Source: Halanaerobium hydrogeniformans
GTDB lineage: Bacteria; Bacillota; Halanaerobiia; Halanaerobiales; Halanaerobiaceae
DNA: 64,000 nt
Direction: 5' to 3'
Assembly: GCF_000166415.1 (NCBI RefSeq)
Contig: NC_014654.1
Span: 1,922,001-1,986,000 of the forward strand
In this document: in pieces, positions 1 through 9,220 of the stretch
Layout: each line of letters starts with the position of its first letter
How positions within the stretch are numbered: the first letter of the stretch is position 1
The notes under the pieces: model-generated
Told to the model about the DNA's origin: nothing
Seen by the model: only the letters and a program-made list of their open reading frames with translations
The model's database searches: none
Translations under genes and position numbers: made by a program

Positions 1-17
1 TAGAAGGCTCTTGTTAT

Positions 18-782
18 TTAAAATTTTAAATCAACAGTAACCGGACAGTGATCAGAACCCATAACATCTGTTAATATATCAGAGTGGTTTAGGTTATCTT
101 CTAACTCTTCAGATATAAAGTGGTAATCTATTCTCCAACCGGCATTTCTTTCTCTGGCTCTGGTTCTATAGCTCCACCAGGAATAGGTCTCCTTGTCAGG
201 ATAAAAATAGCGATATGTATCTATAAACCCATGGTTTTCAAGTTTATCGAGCCATTCCCTTTCTATCTCCAGAAAACCGGATGTATTTTTATTGGCATCT
301 GGATTTTTTAGATCTAAAGGATGATGAGCAGTATTATAATCCCCTGATACTACTACCCCTTTTCCTTCTTCTCTCAATTCTTCGGCATATTCTAAAGTTG
401 CATCATAAAAATCAAGTTTATAGTTTAGCCTTTCTTTACTGCTTTTACCATTGGGAAAATATATATTCAGTAGATAAAATTCTGGATATTCTGCAGCAAT
501 TACTCTTCCTTCATAATCAAATCTTTCAATTCCAAATCCTTTCCAGACATCCAGAGGCTCTTCTTTACTATAAATAGCAACTCCACTATATCCAGCTTTT
601 TCTCCATAATTAAAATAACTATGATAACCATCTATATTTTTGAGCTTATCTTTTAGCTGTTCAGGCTGGATCCTTATTTCCTGTAAAGCTAGTACATCAG
701 GCTTTTCTTCTTCAATCCAGTCTAAAAATCCTTTTCTATTTACTGCTCGAATCCCATTAACATTCCAAGAATAAATACGCAT
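18..782 (-). CDS. xth: Exodeoxyribonuclease III (ExoA/XthA family)
   Basis: AP endonuclease/3'-5' exonuclease of base excision repair, 254 aa, full length for the family. Visible EEP-fold motifs: N-terminal SWNVNGIRA, the metal-binding Glu in LALQEIR, GDYNTAHHPLDL with catalytic Asp and Asn, RIDYHF, and the C-terminal GSDHCPV Asp-His pair. I start at the ATG at 782 because GGAGG (789-793) lies 6 nt upstream; an in-frame TTG at 785 is too close to it. It follows the proline symporter on the same strand by 16 bp, so the two are probably cotranscribed. Confidence 0.93.
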   Translation of the reverse strand: MRIYSWNVNGIRAVNRKGFLDWIEEEKPDVLALQEIRIQPEQLKDKLKNIDGYHSYFNYGEKAGYSGVAIYSKEEPLDVWKGFGIERFDYEGRVIAAEYPEFYLLNIYFPNGKSSKERLNYKLDFYDATLEYAEELREEGKGVVVSGDYNTAHHPLDLKNPDANKNTSGFLEIEREWLDKLENHGFIDTYRYFYPDKETYSWWSYRTRARERNAGWRIDYHFISEELEDNLNHSDILTDVMGSDHCPVTVDLKF

Positions 783-798
783 CAAATACCTCCATAAT

Positions 799-2256
799 TT
801 AAATAATATCTCTTTGATATATTTTTTCTACTCTTTCAAATTCATTTATAACTTCTTTATCATTCTGTTTAAATATCTTACTAAAAAGATAAATGACAAA
901 TATATTTATTAAAAAGCCAGGTACTATTTCATATAAATGAGCACCTAAACCTGTTTCCTGCCAGACTATAACCGTAATTGTAGCAGCAATCATACCTGCG
1001 AATGCTCCCTGCCAGGAAGTTTTTTTATAAAATAAAGCAAAAAGTACTGTAGGTCCAAATGCTGCTCCTAAACCGGCCCAGGCATAGGCCACTAAATCCA
1101 GAACAGTATTATCTGGATTTAAAGCTAAAACAAAAGCAATAATTGCTATTAAAATTACAAATCCTCTACCTACCCACATTTTTTCTTTTTCTGAAGCTTC
1201 TCTACTAATGATTTTTGTATAAAAATCTTCTGTTAGCGTAGAAGAAGAAACTAAAAGTTGAGAATCAATTGTTGACATTATGGCTGATAAAATAGCAGCC
1301 AATAAGATTCCTCCAACCCAGGGATTAAATAGTTGCCCAATCATTTGAATAAATACAGTTTCACTATCAGCAAGGTTAGGAAACATCGGTAACCCTATAA
1401 TACCAACAAAAACAGCTGCAGTTAAGGAAATTGCAACCCAAATAACAGCAATTTTTTTAGCTGGTGCAACCTTTTTAATAGTATCAATACCCATAAAACG
1501 GGCCAGAATATGTGGTTGACCAAAATATCCTAATCCCCAGGCTGCAGCAGAAATTATTGCAGTAATTGTGATTCCTTCAGGTAAAAGTGAAAGAGAAAGC
1601 CCATTTTCAACAGCTGCCTCTGTTATAGCACTCATCCCTCCTATATAACCAAAACCAAAAGCAGGTACAATTGTAATAGCAAAAAACATTAAAATCCCCT
1701 GAAAAAAATCTGTCCAGGACACTGCCATAAAACCTCCGAGAAAAGTATATAATACAATTGCCAAACCACCCAACATAACAGCCAGATTATACTCTATATT
1801 AAATAATGATTCAAATAATATTCCTGATGCTACCAGTCCTGAAGCTGAGTAAATTGTAAAAAATAATAATATTACAACAGCTGAAAAAATTCTAAGCATC
1901 CCTGTATTATCACCAAAACGATCTTCAAAAAAAGATGGTAATGTCATAGAGTCAGTTTTTTCTGTATAAACTCTCAGCCGTGCTGCAACATACTGCCAGT
2001 TTAAAACAGTTCCGATGAATAAACCTATAGCTATCCAGGCCTGCTCAATTCCTCCTAAATATACTGCTCCAGGCAGTCCCATTAATAACCAACCACTCAT
2101 ATCACTAGCCTGAGCAGAAAGAGCTGTAACCCAACTCCCCATCGCCCTACCACCAATTAAATAATCTTCTAAACTGTTAGTTTTTTTGTAAAAAAAGACA
2201 CCAACACTCATTAAAAATACTAGATAAATTGAAAAAGACGCTAACGTTGCTGACAT
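799..2256 (-). CDS. putP: Sodium/proline symporter (SSS family)
   Basis: Na+-coupled solute symporter of 485 aa with about 13 hydrophobic segments. The N-terminal stretch with LEDYLIGGRAMGSWVTALSAQ and SDMSGWLLMGLPG is characteristic of PutP, where Asp and Ser/Thr residues line the Na+ and proline sites. The full family length is present. In a halophile such a carrier would import proline as a compatible solute or nutrient using the sodium gradient; the substrate is assigned by family resemblance only. ATG start, with AGGAGTG upstream. Confidence 0.9.
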   Translation of the reverse strand: MSATLASFSIYLVFLMSVGVFFYKKTNSLEDYLIGGRAMGSWVTALSAQASDMSGWLLMGLPGAVYLGGIEQAWIAIGLFIGTVLNWQYVAARLRVYTEKTDSMTLPSFFEDRFGDNTGMLRIFSAVVILLFFTIYSASGLVASGILFESLFNIEYNLAVMLGGLAIVLYTFLGGFMAVSWTDFFQGILMFFAITIVPAFGFGYIGGMSAITEAAVENGLSLSLLPEGITITAIISAAAWGLGYFGQPHILARFMGIDTIKKVAPAKKIAVIWVAISLTAAVFVGIIGLPMFPNLADSETVFIQMIGQLFNPWVGGILLAAILSAIMSTIDSQLLVSSSTLTEDFYTKIISREASEKEKMWVGRGFVILIAIIAFVLALNPDNTVLDLVAYAWAGLGAAFGPTVLFALFYKKTSWQGAFAGMIAATITVIVWQETGLGAHLYEIVPGFLINIFVIYLFSKIFKQNDKEVINEFERVEKIYQRDII

Positions 2257-2312
2257 TTAATACTACACTCCTATCTTCTCTTTATATTTTATTTAAAGTC
2301 TAAAACTAAAAA

Positions 2313-2963
2313 TTAGCTCCAGCCATTTTCCCCAGTTAAAGGAACAAATCTTACATAATCTAAATTTTCCTCTTTAAAAGTATTTTCTTTACTTTTAGTG
2401 ATTAACTTTAGCTGCTGAACTCCAGTTTTCTCACCTACAGGAATAATTATTTTCCCATTTTCAGCTAACTGCTCTTTTAATTCTTCAGGAACATGAGGAG
2501 CAGCAGCAGATACTACAATCCCATCATAGGGAGCATATTCTCCCCATCCTAATGTACCATCTCCTACTTTAACTTTTATGTTATTATAACCCAGTTTTTT
2601 AAATCTTTGAGATGCCTTTTCAGCCAGGATTTCAAATCTTTCTATAGTGTAAACCTCTTCAACTATTTGAGCTAATATTGCGGCCGCATAACCAGAACCA
2701 GTACCAATTTCTAACACTTTATCTTCTTCACTCAAATTAAGTTTTTCGATCATATAGGCTACAATATAGGGCTGACTAATAGTTTGCCCCTTATCTATTG
2801 GTAGAGGAGAATCGTTATAAGCGTCATCTTTATATTTACTATCTACAAATTCTTCCCTGGCTACATTTTTAAAAGCTTCAATTATTTTTCCATCTTTAAT
2901 TCCTCTTCTTATAATCTGGGTCTTAACCATTTTTTCGCGAAGTTTTGTGAAATTAACACTCAT
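2313..2963 (-). CDS. pcm: Protein-L-isoaspartate O-methyltransferase
   Basis: SAM-dependent repair methyltransferase for isoaspartyl residues, 216 aa. Visible motifs: the substrate-side PLPIDKGQTISQPYIVAYM, SAM motif I VLEIGTGSGYAAAILA, and PYDGIVVSAAAPHVP. The ATG at 2963 is preferred because GGAGGG lies just upstream; a GTG at 2981 in the same frame would put this ribosome site inside the coding region. It follows the L,D-transpeptidase by 20 bp and probably shares its transcript. Confidence 0.92.
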   Translation of the reverse strand: MSVNFTKLREKMVKTQIIRRGIKDGKIIEAFKNVAREEFVDSKYKDDAYNDSPLPIDKGQTISQPYIVAYMIEKLNLSEEDKVLEIGTGSGYAAAILAQIVEEVYTIERFEILAEKASQRFKKLGYNNIKVKVGDGTLGWGEYAPYDGIVVSAAAPHVPEELKEQLAENGKIIIPVGEKTGVQQLKLITKSKENTFKEENLDYVRFVPLTGENGWS

Positions 2964-2983
2964 TTTTAATCCCTCCGCCACTT

Positions 2984-4621
2984 TTAATTTTCAAAATAAT
3001 GTTCAATTAATATTTTATCTCTATTATATATATCTTTACGGAAATTTAAATTACCGAAATTATCTACCCAGGCAGTGTTGTATTGAAGATAAATAGGAAT
3101 TGTTTCATCTAAATAAATAGTTTTTTCGTTATCTTCCTTCATTATTTCTTCTAAAGTCTCTCTATCCCATTCCTCCTGATCTTTGAGCAAATATAAGGCT
3201 AGTTCAATAGGTTTTTCTATTCTAATACAACCAGAACTAAACCCTCTTTCGGTTTCATCAAAAAGATATTTGCTTGGGGTATCATGCAAATAAACATTAA
3301 ATCTGTTTGGAAACATAAATTTAACCCTACCAAGAGCATTCTCATCACCTGGTTCTTGACGCACTAAAAAATTAAAGTTGTCTTCATCAATGTTTTCCCA
3401 TTCTATTTCAGATGCATCAATCTTCCTTAAAGTATTATTATTATTATATGCGAAAATTTTATAATTATTTTCGTCTAAATAATCTATATCATTTTTTACT
3501 GAAGGTAATATATCTTCTACAGCTATTGATTTTGGAACATACCAGTAGGGATTAAAAACTAAATATCTAATCTCATCACTAAAAACTGGAGTACTTCGCT
3601 GCTCATTACCTACTATTGTCTTCATATTCATAATAATATTATTATCTTCATAAACATTTAAACTATAATCTGAAATATTAACATAAATGTATCTTTCACC
3701 TAAGTCCTTAGGTAACCAGCGCCATCTTTCCATATTAATCATTATTTGTTTAATTCTTTTTTCATATGGTATATTTAAAGCTTCTAGAGTTTGAGGTCCT
3801 ACTATACCATCATCACTCAAGCCATGGTTAAACTGAAATTCTTTAACAGCAGCATTTAATTGAGACCCAAAATAATATTTATCATCAATGTTTTCTTCAC
3901 TAAGATACCCTCTATTAATCAAATTATCACTTAGCTGAGATACACGAATGCCTTCTGCACCTTGAGCAAGAAGACTTCCCGAGTCAACTTCTGGCCACTG
4001 TTCAACCTCTCCAGAATCTCTATAAATATAAAGTTTATGCTTTAATCTTTGATAATAATCTGATTCTGGCAACTTGCTTTGTAGATTAACTGTTATATTT
4101 TCACTTTTTAGACCCTCAAATATTTCTGAATTGTCAATTCGATTTCTACTAAAATCTCCATCTTCTAAAATAACTTCAGGGTCAAGCTTACCACTTAAAT
4201 AATCTGTAGCCAGGCTGAAATAAGCGTCACTTAAGTATATATCGATGACAGCTCTTTTATTTGTATTTTCCTCAGCAAAAATATCATTCTTAGCAATATA
4301 GTCTTGAATAAATTCTAAATGATAATCTTCAGGATTTAAACCTTCATAATAACTGGCTTCTATTTCCTTTAGCAATTTTTCAAACTCAATTGAAAAACCA
4401 TCTTCTTCAAGCCAGACTGGCTTATAATCATTGTTCTCATAAAAATCAAATAGTTCTTGATAATAGTTTGCTTTTTGATCTTCAGGAAATTGTCCATCCC
4501 TATCTTCTAAAACAACTAAATGATTGCGAATTGATAAATTTAAATTTATATCCGCAGAAGTATTTGAACTGAAAAATAATATTAAAATAAAAATAAATAT
4601 TGCTAATGTTCTTCTCTTCAA
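2984..4621 (-). CDS. L,D-transpeptidase with peptidoglycan-binding domain (YcbB/LdtD-like)
   Basis: Likely extracytoplasmic enzyme forming 3-3 cross-links in peptidoglycan; 545 aa from a TTG start at 4621. Order: hydrophobic N-terminal signal/anchor, a scaffold region, a PG-binding domain (about residues 225-285, with GLSDDGIVGPQTLEALN), then a YkuD catalytic domain (about 310-480). The active site shows His in YLHDTPSK (about residue 446) and Cys in FSSGCIRIE (about 465). The architecture matches the large YcbB/LdtD type. The TTG start has GGAGTG 6 nt upstream and removes an overlap with the MarR gene; an ATG at 4654 is the alternative. Confidence 0.88.
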   Translation of the reverse strand: MKRRTLAIFIFILILFFSSNTSADINLNLSIRNHLVVLEDRDGQFPEDQKANYYQELFDFYENNDYKPVWLEEDGFSIEFEKLLKEIEASYYEGLNPEDYHLEFIQDYIAKNDIFAEENTNKRAVIDIYLSDAYFSLATDYLSGKLDPEVILEDGDFSRNRIDNSEIFEGLKSENITVNLQSKLPESDYYQRLKHKLYIYRDSGEVEQWPEVDSGSLLAQGAEGIRVSQLSDNLINRGYLSEENIDDKYYFGSQLNAAVKEFQFNHGLSDDGIVGPQTLEALNIPYEKRIKQIMINMERWRWLPKDLGERYIYVNISDYSLNVYEDNNIIMNMKTIVGNEQRSTPVFSDEIRYLVFNPYWYVPKSIAVEDILPSVKNDIDYLDENNYKIFAYNNNNTLRKIDASEIEWENIDEDNFNFLVRQEPGDENALGRVKFMFPNRFNVYLHDTPSKYLFDETERGFSSGCIRIEKPIELALYLLKDQEEWDRETLEEIMKEDNEKTIYLDETIPIYLQYNTAWVDNFGNLNFRKDIYNRDKILIEHYFEN

Positions 4622-4634
4622 ATAAATCACTCCA

Positions 4635-5069
4635 TTATTGATACATTTTTTCAATTTTTGTTAACAGTCTCTCTAAATTAGAATAAAGATCTTCAGCACA
4701 ATCCTGCATATCCAGCAGAGCTTTTTTCATGAAGTCCTGTCTTTTTTCAAGCAGGCTTTCCATTATTTTTCTACCTTTATCGGTCAACTCAAGTAAAACA
4801 ACCCTTCTATCTTTAGGGTCTCTATATCTTTTAACTAGCTGAGCCTCATTTAAATAGTCAACAATTACTGTAACAGTACTGTTAGCCATGTGTAATTCTT
4901 CATGGATATCCCCCATACTAACCGGCTGTGATTTTATTATCACCCTCATCACATGAAAACGACCCAGGGTTAAATTATAACATTTAAGCTGATCTTTGGT
5001 GTATTCATTTAAATATTTAGATATGTTTCTTATTTTTTCTTCAATCTTAATATTAATATTTTCCTCCAA
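4635..5069 (-). CDS. MarR family transcriptional regulator
   Basis: Winged-helix DNA-binding protein of 144 aa. The central helix-turn-helix (MGDIHEELHMANSTVTVIVDYL) and wing (KRYRDPKDRRVVLLELTDKG) are clear. The start is uncertain: a TTG at 5069 is weakly supplied with AAAGGA, whereas a GGAGG lies just after it. It is the first gene of a run with the L,D-transpeptidase and pcm, so it may control that run and itself. The ligand is unknown. Confidence 0.85.
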   Translation of the reverse strand: MEENINIKIEEKIRNISKYLNEYTKDQLKCYNLTLGRFHVMRVIIKSQPVSMGDIHEELHMANSTVTVIVDYLNEAQLVKRYRDPKDRRVVLLELTDKGRKIMESLLEKRQDFMKKALLDMQDCAEDLYSNLERLLTKIEKMYQ

Positions 5070-5158
5070 TTTTCAACATCCTTTATCTTTAATAATTTTG
5101 AAAATTTAAGCTTTCTTCTAATTTATAAATATTATATAATAATATAATTATAAAAACA

Positions 5159-5184
5159 AGCAACATAAGGTGTTCTAAGTTGCT
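5159..5184 (-). promoter_or_regulatory. Inverted repeat upstream of the MarR gene, possible operator
   Basis: AGCAAC and GTTGCT half-sites are separated by 14 bp about 90 bp upstream of the MarR start. MarR proteins often bind inverted repeats near their own promoters, so this could be an autoregulatory site. The evidence is only the symmetry and the position. Confidence 0.3.
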
Positions 5185-5213
5185 AACAAAAGGAATTATA
5201 ATATCTTTTTAAA

Positions 5214-5242
5214 GAAAAAAGCTCCCAACAAAGGGAGCTTTG
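5214..5242 (-). terminator. Intrinsic terminator of the DUF5320 gene
   Basis: AAGCTCCC and GGGAGCTT arms with a 6-nt loop, followed by a T run on the minus strand, directly after the DUF5320 stop codon. Confidence 0.85.
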
Positions 5243-5254
5243 AATTAAAAATCT

Positions 5255-5593
5255 TTAGTTGTTTTTCAGTTCTTTTATTTCTTTTCTCAATCCATCTAAT
5301 TCACTACTGAGAGTTTTTACTATATCCTCCAGGCGTGAGAGTTCATCATTTTTACTATTCTCTTCATTTTTAAAAGCAGATTCATTTTCAGGACTATAAT
5401 CTCCTCTTAAACGAGATCTTGAAAACTTTCGTCTCGGTCTCTCAGAGGCAGCTCTATTTCTGAAAGCCCTACCTCTACCACAGGGAACGGCATCAGCAGT
5501 AAATCCTGCTTCATCATAACCAGCACAAAAGCCAAGTCCTCTACCAGTCATTTGACCTCTACCTTCTGGACCTGTTCTGTCTCCTCTAGGCAT
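5255..5593 (-). CDS. DUF5320 family protein
   Basis: Small protein of 112 aa. The N-terminus MPRGDRTGPEGRGQMTGRGLGFC is rich in Gly and Arg and typical of DUF5320; the middle is basic with few hydrophobic residues. The C-terminal third (about 80-112) is a predicted coiled coil (LEDIVKTLSSELDGLRKEIKELK). In other anaerobes the family is often found near NifB/NifX-like iron-molybdenum cofactor proteins, but none is seen here and its function is unknown. GAGGTG lies 7 nt upstream of the ATG. It is monocistronic between its own promoter and terminator. Confidence 0.85.
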   Translation of the reverse strand: MPRGDRTGPEGRGQMTGRGLGFCAGYDEAGFTADAVPCGRGRAFRNRAASERPRRKFSRSRLRGDYSPENESAFKNEENSKNDELSRLEDIVKTLSSELDGLRKEIKELKNN

Positions 5594-5620
5594 AATTAAT
5601 CACCTCACTTAGTTTTTTGA

Positions 5621-5671
5621 ACATATGCTCTTTTGTTCTATTTACATTATAACTTTATTTTGAGCATATGT
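5621..5671. promoter_or_regulatory. Inverted half-sites overlapping the DUF5320 promoter, probable operator
   Basis: ACATATGCTC (5621-5630) and GAGCATATGT (5662-5671) form a perfect 10-bp inverted repeat 31 bp apart. One arm overlaps the -35 hexamer and the other lies about 15-25 bp downstream of the -10. A repressor binding both arms would shut down an otherwise perfect promoter. The regulator is not identified. Confidence 0.55.
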
Positions 5672-5674
5672 CAA
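5646..5674 (-). promoter_or_regulatory. Sigma-A promoter of the DUF5320 gene
   Basis: On the minus strand TTGACA (5669-5674) and TATAAT (5646-5651) are separated by exactly 17 bp: a fully consensus vegetative promoter about 50 bp upstream of the ATG. Confidence 0.8.
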
Positions 5675-5795
5675 GAATTATTTTAATTATGGTGACTTGA
5701 GCCTTGTTGCTGCTATATTAACTATATATAGTAGATTTTCAGACTCCCCCTTTACCAATTGCTACAGCAATAATTTTCTTTTAATATCTGCAAAC

Positions 5796-5826
5796 CAAAA
5801 AAATAACCGTAGTCTTTAACTGCGGT
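5796..5826 (-). terminator. Intrinsic terminator of the nitroreductase gene
   Basis: ACCGCAGT and ACTACGGT arms (one G-U type mismatch) are followed by TTATTTTTTT on the minus strand, 15 bp after the nitroreductase stop. Confidence 0.75.
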
Positions 5827-5840
5827 CTGAATGAAAAAAA

Positions 5841-6341
5841 TTACCAGCTTTTGGAATGGACTATATTTTTGCTGTACCGATCTGAAGGACTTTTTTCCTC
5901 AGCTGGATAACCAAGTGAAACAATTGAGAGGAGCTTGATATTTTCTGGAAGTTCAAACAATTCTCTCAAAGGATTTTCTTTTTCCTGATCAGGATAAACA
6001 CCCAACCAAACTCCTCCTAAATCTAAAGCTTCTGCTTCAAGAAGTATATTCTGAGTAGCTGCTGCACAATCCTGCACCCAGTAATCTTCATACTTTAAAT
6101 TGCTGAGATCAGCACAAACAGCAATAGCAAGGGGAGCCTCTTTGAGCATTTTTGCATGGGGATGTATTTCTGCAATTTTATTCAAACTTTCCCTATTCTG
6201 AACAACTATAAAATGCCAGGGCTGTTGATTGCCGGCTGAAGGAGCAGCAACTCCAGCTTTAATTAATTTTTCTATTTTTTCTTTTTCAATATTTTTAGCT
6301 TGATATTCTCTAATGCTTCTTCTTTTAAAAATTTCTTCCAT
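5841..6341 (-). CDS. Nitroreductase family protein
   Basis: FMN-dependent oxidoreductase of 166 aa, a short but typical single-domain member. Visible: RRSIREY (FMN phosphate contact), AAPSAGNQQPWHFIVV, and LLEAEALDLGGVWLGVYP. Physiological substrate unknown. AGGAGG lies 8 nt upstream of the ATG. It stands alone, flanked by its own terminator and a divergent neighbour. Confidence 0.9.
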   Translation of the reverse strand: MEEIFKRRSIREYQAKNIEKEKIEKLIKAGVAAPSAGNQQPWHFIVVQNRESLNKIAEIHPHAKMLKEAPLAIAVCADLSNLKYEDYWVQDCAAATQNILLEAEALDLGGVWLGVYPDQEKENPLRELFELPENIKLLSIVSLGYPAEEKSPSDRYSKNIVHSKSW

Positions 6342-6598
6342 AGCATATTCCTCCTTTGTTACTATTGTATTTAAGCCTTTAACTTAAAGTTATTATATAA
6401 TATAAAAGAAATATTTTAAAACACTTTTGAACAATTAATTTGGCTCTAGCAAACAGCTGATAACATCCATTTTTTGCTTAATAATTATAAAAATAGTTTA
6501 TAATAACATTTATTATGAAAATAATTGATGATTTTAATAATATATGATAAAATATGTATAATTTAGAGTAGTTTGAAACAAACGAGGAGGTAGTACAA

Positions 6599-7936
6599 AT
6601 GCAAAGAGAAAATTGGACATCGAAACTTGGTTTTATTTTAGCAGCTTCTGGTTCTGCAATTGGATTGGGAAACATTTGGAGATTCCCATTTGTTGCTGGA
6701 ACTAATGGAGGAGCAATATTCTTATTTATTTACCTAGTTGCAATTATTTTTATAGGTTATCCAGTTCTTATTTCTGAAATGACAATTGGTCGTAAAACAG
6801 AAAGAAACCCCGTGGGTGCTTTTAAAAAATTGGCTCCTGATACACCATGGTGGCTTGTTGGTGCTTTAGGAGTTATTGCTGGATTTGTTATTTTAAGTTA
6901 TTATTCAGTGGTGGCTGGTTGGGGATTATTTTATATGCTAGAGTCTGTTACCGGACTTGCACCAGGAACAGATTTTGCTGATTTATTTGTCGGCCATATA
7001 AGCAGTACCTATTCTCCATTGTTCTGGCACTTTGTCTTTATGTTTCTAACAGTATCCGTAATTGGAGCTGGGGTTGTAAATGGTATTCAGCGAGTAGTTA
7101 AAGTATTAATGCCTATTTTATTTGTTCTATTGGTAGTATTGATCTTTAGATCTTTAACACTAGAGGGAGCTGGCGCAGGACTAGAATTTTATTTGAGCCC
7201 TGATTTCAGCCAAATTTCATTACAGACCTTTAATGATGCCATATCACAGGCATTCTTCACCCTTAGTTTAGGTATGGGTGCTATGATTACCTATGGTAGT
7301 TATCTAAGTCAGGATGAAAGTATAACTGATAGTGCTGGTTATGTTTTAGGTTTTGATACAGGTATTGCAGTTCTATCTGGATTTGCAATTTTCCCTGCTG
7401 TTTTTGCTTTTGGTCTTGATCCAGCAGCTGGCCCTGGTTTAACCTTTATAACATTACCCGCAGTTTTCAGTCAAATGCCTTTAGGTGGTTTCTTTGGATT
7501 TTTATTCTTTGCTCTTTTATCAATTGCAGCTTTAACTTCTGCTATCTCATTATTAGAGGTTGTAGTTGCTTATCTTGTTGATGAGTTTGAATATCCACGC
7601 AAGAAAACTTCCTATATTATTGGTTTTATTATCTTCTTAGTTGGTATTCCACCACTCTTAGGTTATAGTGCACTTTCCGACTTCAGCTTTTTAGGAATGG
7701 ATGTACTTGATACTTATGATTGGATAGCTAACTTTATTTTACTCCCAACAGGTGGTATGTTAACAGCAATATTTATTGGTCACTATTGGGGTACTGATAA
7801 AGCAGTTGAAGAAGCAAATAGAAATTCAATGAAAGTTAAAGTCGGAAATATTTACTCACTATTAATTAAATATGTTGTTCCAGTAGCTATCTTTGTAATA
7901 ATGGCTCTAACAATATATCAAACTGTAACTGGTTAA
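6599..7936 (+). CDS. Sodium-dependent transporter, neurotransmitter:sodium symporter (NSS/SNF) family
   Basis: Polytopic carrier of 445 aa with about 11 membrane segments. The N-terminus WTSKLGFILAASGSAIGLGN IWRFP is the NSS signature, with the unwound TM1 that binds Na+ and substrate; GMGAMITYGSYLS is the TM6 counterpart. Prokaryotic members such as LeuT and MhsT carry amino acids; the substrate here is not predictable. GAGGAGG precedes the ATG. It is monocistronic, ending in a strong terminator. Weak upstream promoter candidates (TTGATG at 6525, TAAAAT at 6548) are the only ones I see. Confidence 0.92.
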   Translation: MQRENWTSKLGFILAASGSAIGLGNIWRFPFVAGTNGGAIFLFIYLVAIIFIGYPVLISEMTIGRKTERNPVGAFKKLAPDTPWWLVGALGVIAGFVILSYYSVVAGWGLFYMLESVTGLAPGTDFADLFVGHISSTYSPLFWHFVFMFLTVSVIGAGVVNGIQRVVKVLMPILFVLLVVLIFRSLTLEGAGAGLEFYLSPDFSQISLQTFNDAISQAFFTLSLGMGAMITYGSYLSQDESITDSAGYVLGFDTGIAVLSGFAIFPAVFAFGLDPAAGPGLTFITLPAVFSQMPLGGFFGFLFFALLSIAALTSAISLLEVVVAYLVDEFEYPRKKTSYIIGFIIFLVGIPPLLGYSALSDFSFLGMDVLDTYDWIANFILLPTGGMLTAIFIGHYWGTDKAVEEANRNSMKVKVGNIYSLLIKYVVPVAIFVIMALTIYQTVTG

Positions 7937-7961
7937 TTTAAACTATATTTTAACTAAAATA

Positions 7962-8004
7962 AAAGCCTTCAATAGCCTTTTATGGTTATTGAAGGCTTTT
8001 TTTT
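7962..8004 (+). terminator. Strong intrinsic terminator after the NSS transporter gene
   Basis: AAGCCTTCAATA pairs with TATTGAAGGCTT (after a short interior loop) and is followed by eight T on the plus strand. Confidence 0.92.
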
Positions 8005-8020
8005 GCGAAAGGAGTAGAAT

Positions 8021-9190
8021 ATGAAATATAACGAAAATGAATTATGTATTCATTATGAAAATTGTGGTGGCTGTTCTATTCAGCATCTTGATTATAATGA
8101 ACAGATCAAAGCAAAACAAGAAAACCTATTAAAAATTTTTGCAGAAGAAGAATTGGATATAGATAAATTCGAAAAAATAATTGAAAGCCCAAAAATATTT
8201 GAATATAGAAATAACATGGAGTTTAGTTTTGGAGATCTAAAAAAAGGTGGTAAATTACAGCTTGGTATGCACCCTCGAGGCAAAAGATATGATGTTGTTA
8301 CTGTTGACAGCTGTATTTTAGTTGATCAAGATTTCAGAAAGATTTTAAATATAATTATAGATTACTGTAGAGAAAACAATTTCAAAAAATATCATGTAAA
8401 ATTAAGAGAAGGTTTTTTGCGCAATTTAGTAATCCGTAAGGGAATTAATACAGGAGAAGTTATAGTAAATCTAATTACAACATCTCAACAAAACCATGAT
8501 TTCTCTCCCCTACTTAAAAGAATTAATAACTTAGATTTAAAAGGTGAATTAGTTGGTTTTCTCCAGACAATTAATGATAATTTTTCAGATCAGGTAGTTT
8601 GTGAAGAAATGATTGTTTATCAAGGAAGAAAATATTTTTATGATAAACTGCTTGACAAAAAATTTAAAATTGATTCATTATCATTTTTTCAAACTAATAC
8701 ACTGGGAGCTGAAGTCTTATATAAAGAGGCAAAAAAATATATAAAAAATCCAGATGCAAAAACCATTTATGATCTTTATTGTGGATCCGGTACTATTTCT
8801 CAATCAATTGCAGACAATGCTAAAAAAATATATGGAATTGATATTGATGAAGAAGCAATAAATCGAGCAAGAGAAAATGCAGATCTAAATAATGTATCAA
8901 ATACATATTATATAGCGGGTGATGTTTTAGAAAAAATTGAAGTACTGGCTGAAAAACCAGATTTAATTATAATTGATCCACCAAGACCAGGCATCAATCC
9001 TAAGGCTTTGAATAAAATAGCCCAGACCAACTCAAAAGAAATTCTATATATATCCTGTAATCCCAAGACTTTAGCCAGAGACCTTAAAGAATTTAAACTT
9101 CACAATTATAAATTGCAAAAGTTTAAAGCAGTTGATATGTTTCCCCATACTAAACACTTAGAAGTTATTTCTTTATTAAAAAAAGCTTAA
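8021..9190 (+). CDS. 23S rRNA (uracil-5-)-methyltransferase, RlmC/RlmD/TrmA family
   Basis: SAM-dependent m5U methyltransferase of 389 aa. An N-terminal [4Fe-4S] cysteine cluster (CIHYENCGGC plus a later VDSC) is followed by FQTN and a Rossmann domain with DLYCGSGTIS, IIDPPRPG and the catalytic Cys in YISCNPKTLARDL. It begins directly at the iron-sulfur region and lacks the TRAM domain that heads RlmD and the Bacillus RlmCD enzyme; its length is like E. coli RlmC. Which uracil it modifies cannot be told. Good ribosome site AAAGGAG. Confidence 0.88.
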   Translation: MKYNENELCIHYENCGGCSIQHLDYNEQIKAKQENLLKIFAEEELDIDKFEKIIESPKIFEYRNNMEFSFGDLKKGGKLQLGMHPRGKRYDVVTVDSCILVDQDFRKILNIIIDYCRENNFKKYHVKLREGFLRNLVIRKGINTGEVIVNLITTSQQNHDFSPLLKRINNLDLKGELVGFLQTINDNFSDQVVCEEMIVYQGRKYFYDKLLDKKFKIDSLSFFQTNTLGAEVLYKEAKKYIKNPDAKTIYDLYCGSGTISQSIADNAKKIYGIDIDEEAINRARENADLNNVSNTYYIAGDVLEKIEVLAEKPDLIIIDPPRPGINPKALNKIAQTNSKEILYISCNPKTLARDLKEFKLHNYKLQKFKAVDMFPHTKHLEVISLLKKA

Positions 9191-9220
9191 ACAGAATTAA
9201 ATCTGTTTAAGCTCTTTTTT
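9185..9220. terminator. Bidirectional terminator between convergent genes
   Basis: GCTTAAACAGA and TCTGTTTAAGC form a perfect 11-bp stem with a 6-nt loop, with T runs on both strands, overlapping the 3' ends of the methyltransferase (plus) and the MntP-like gene (minus). Confidence 0.88.

Noticed and set aside
6478-6675. Minus-strand frame over the NSS gene start
   Set aside because: Covers the NSS ribosome site and first codons; no family resemblance.
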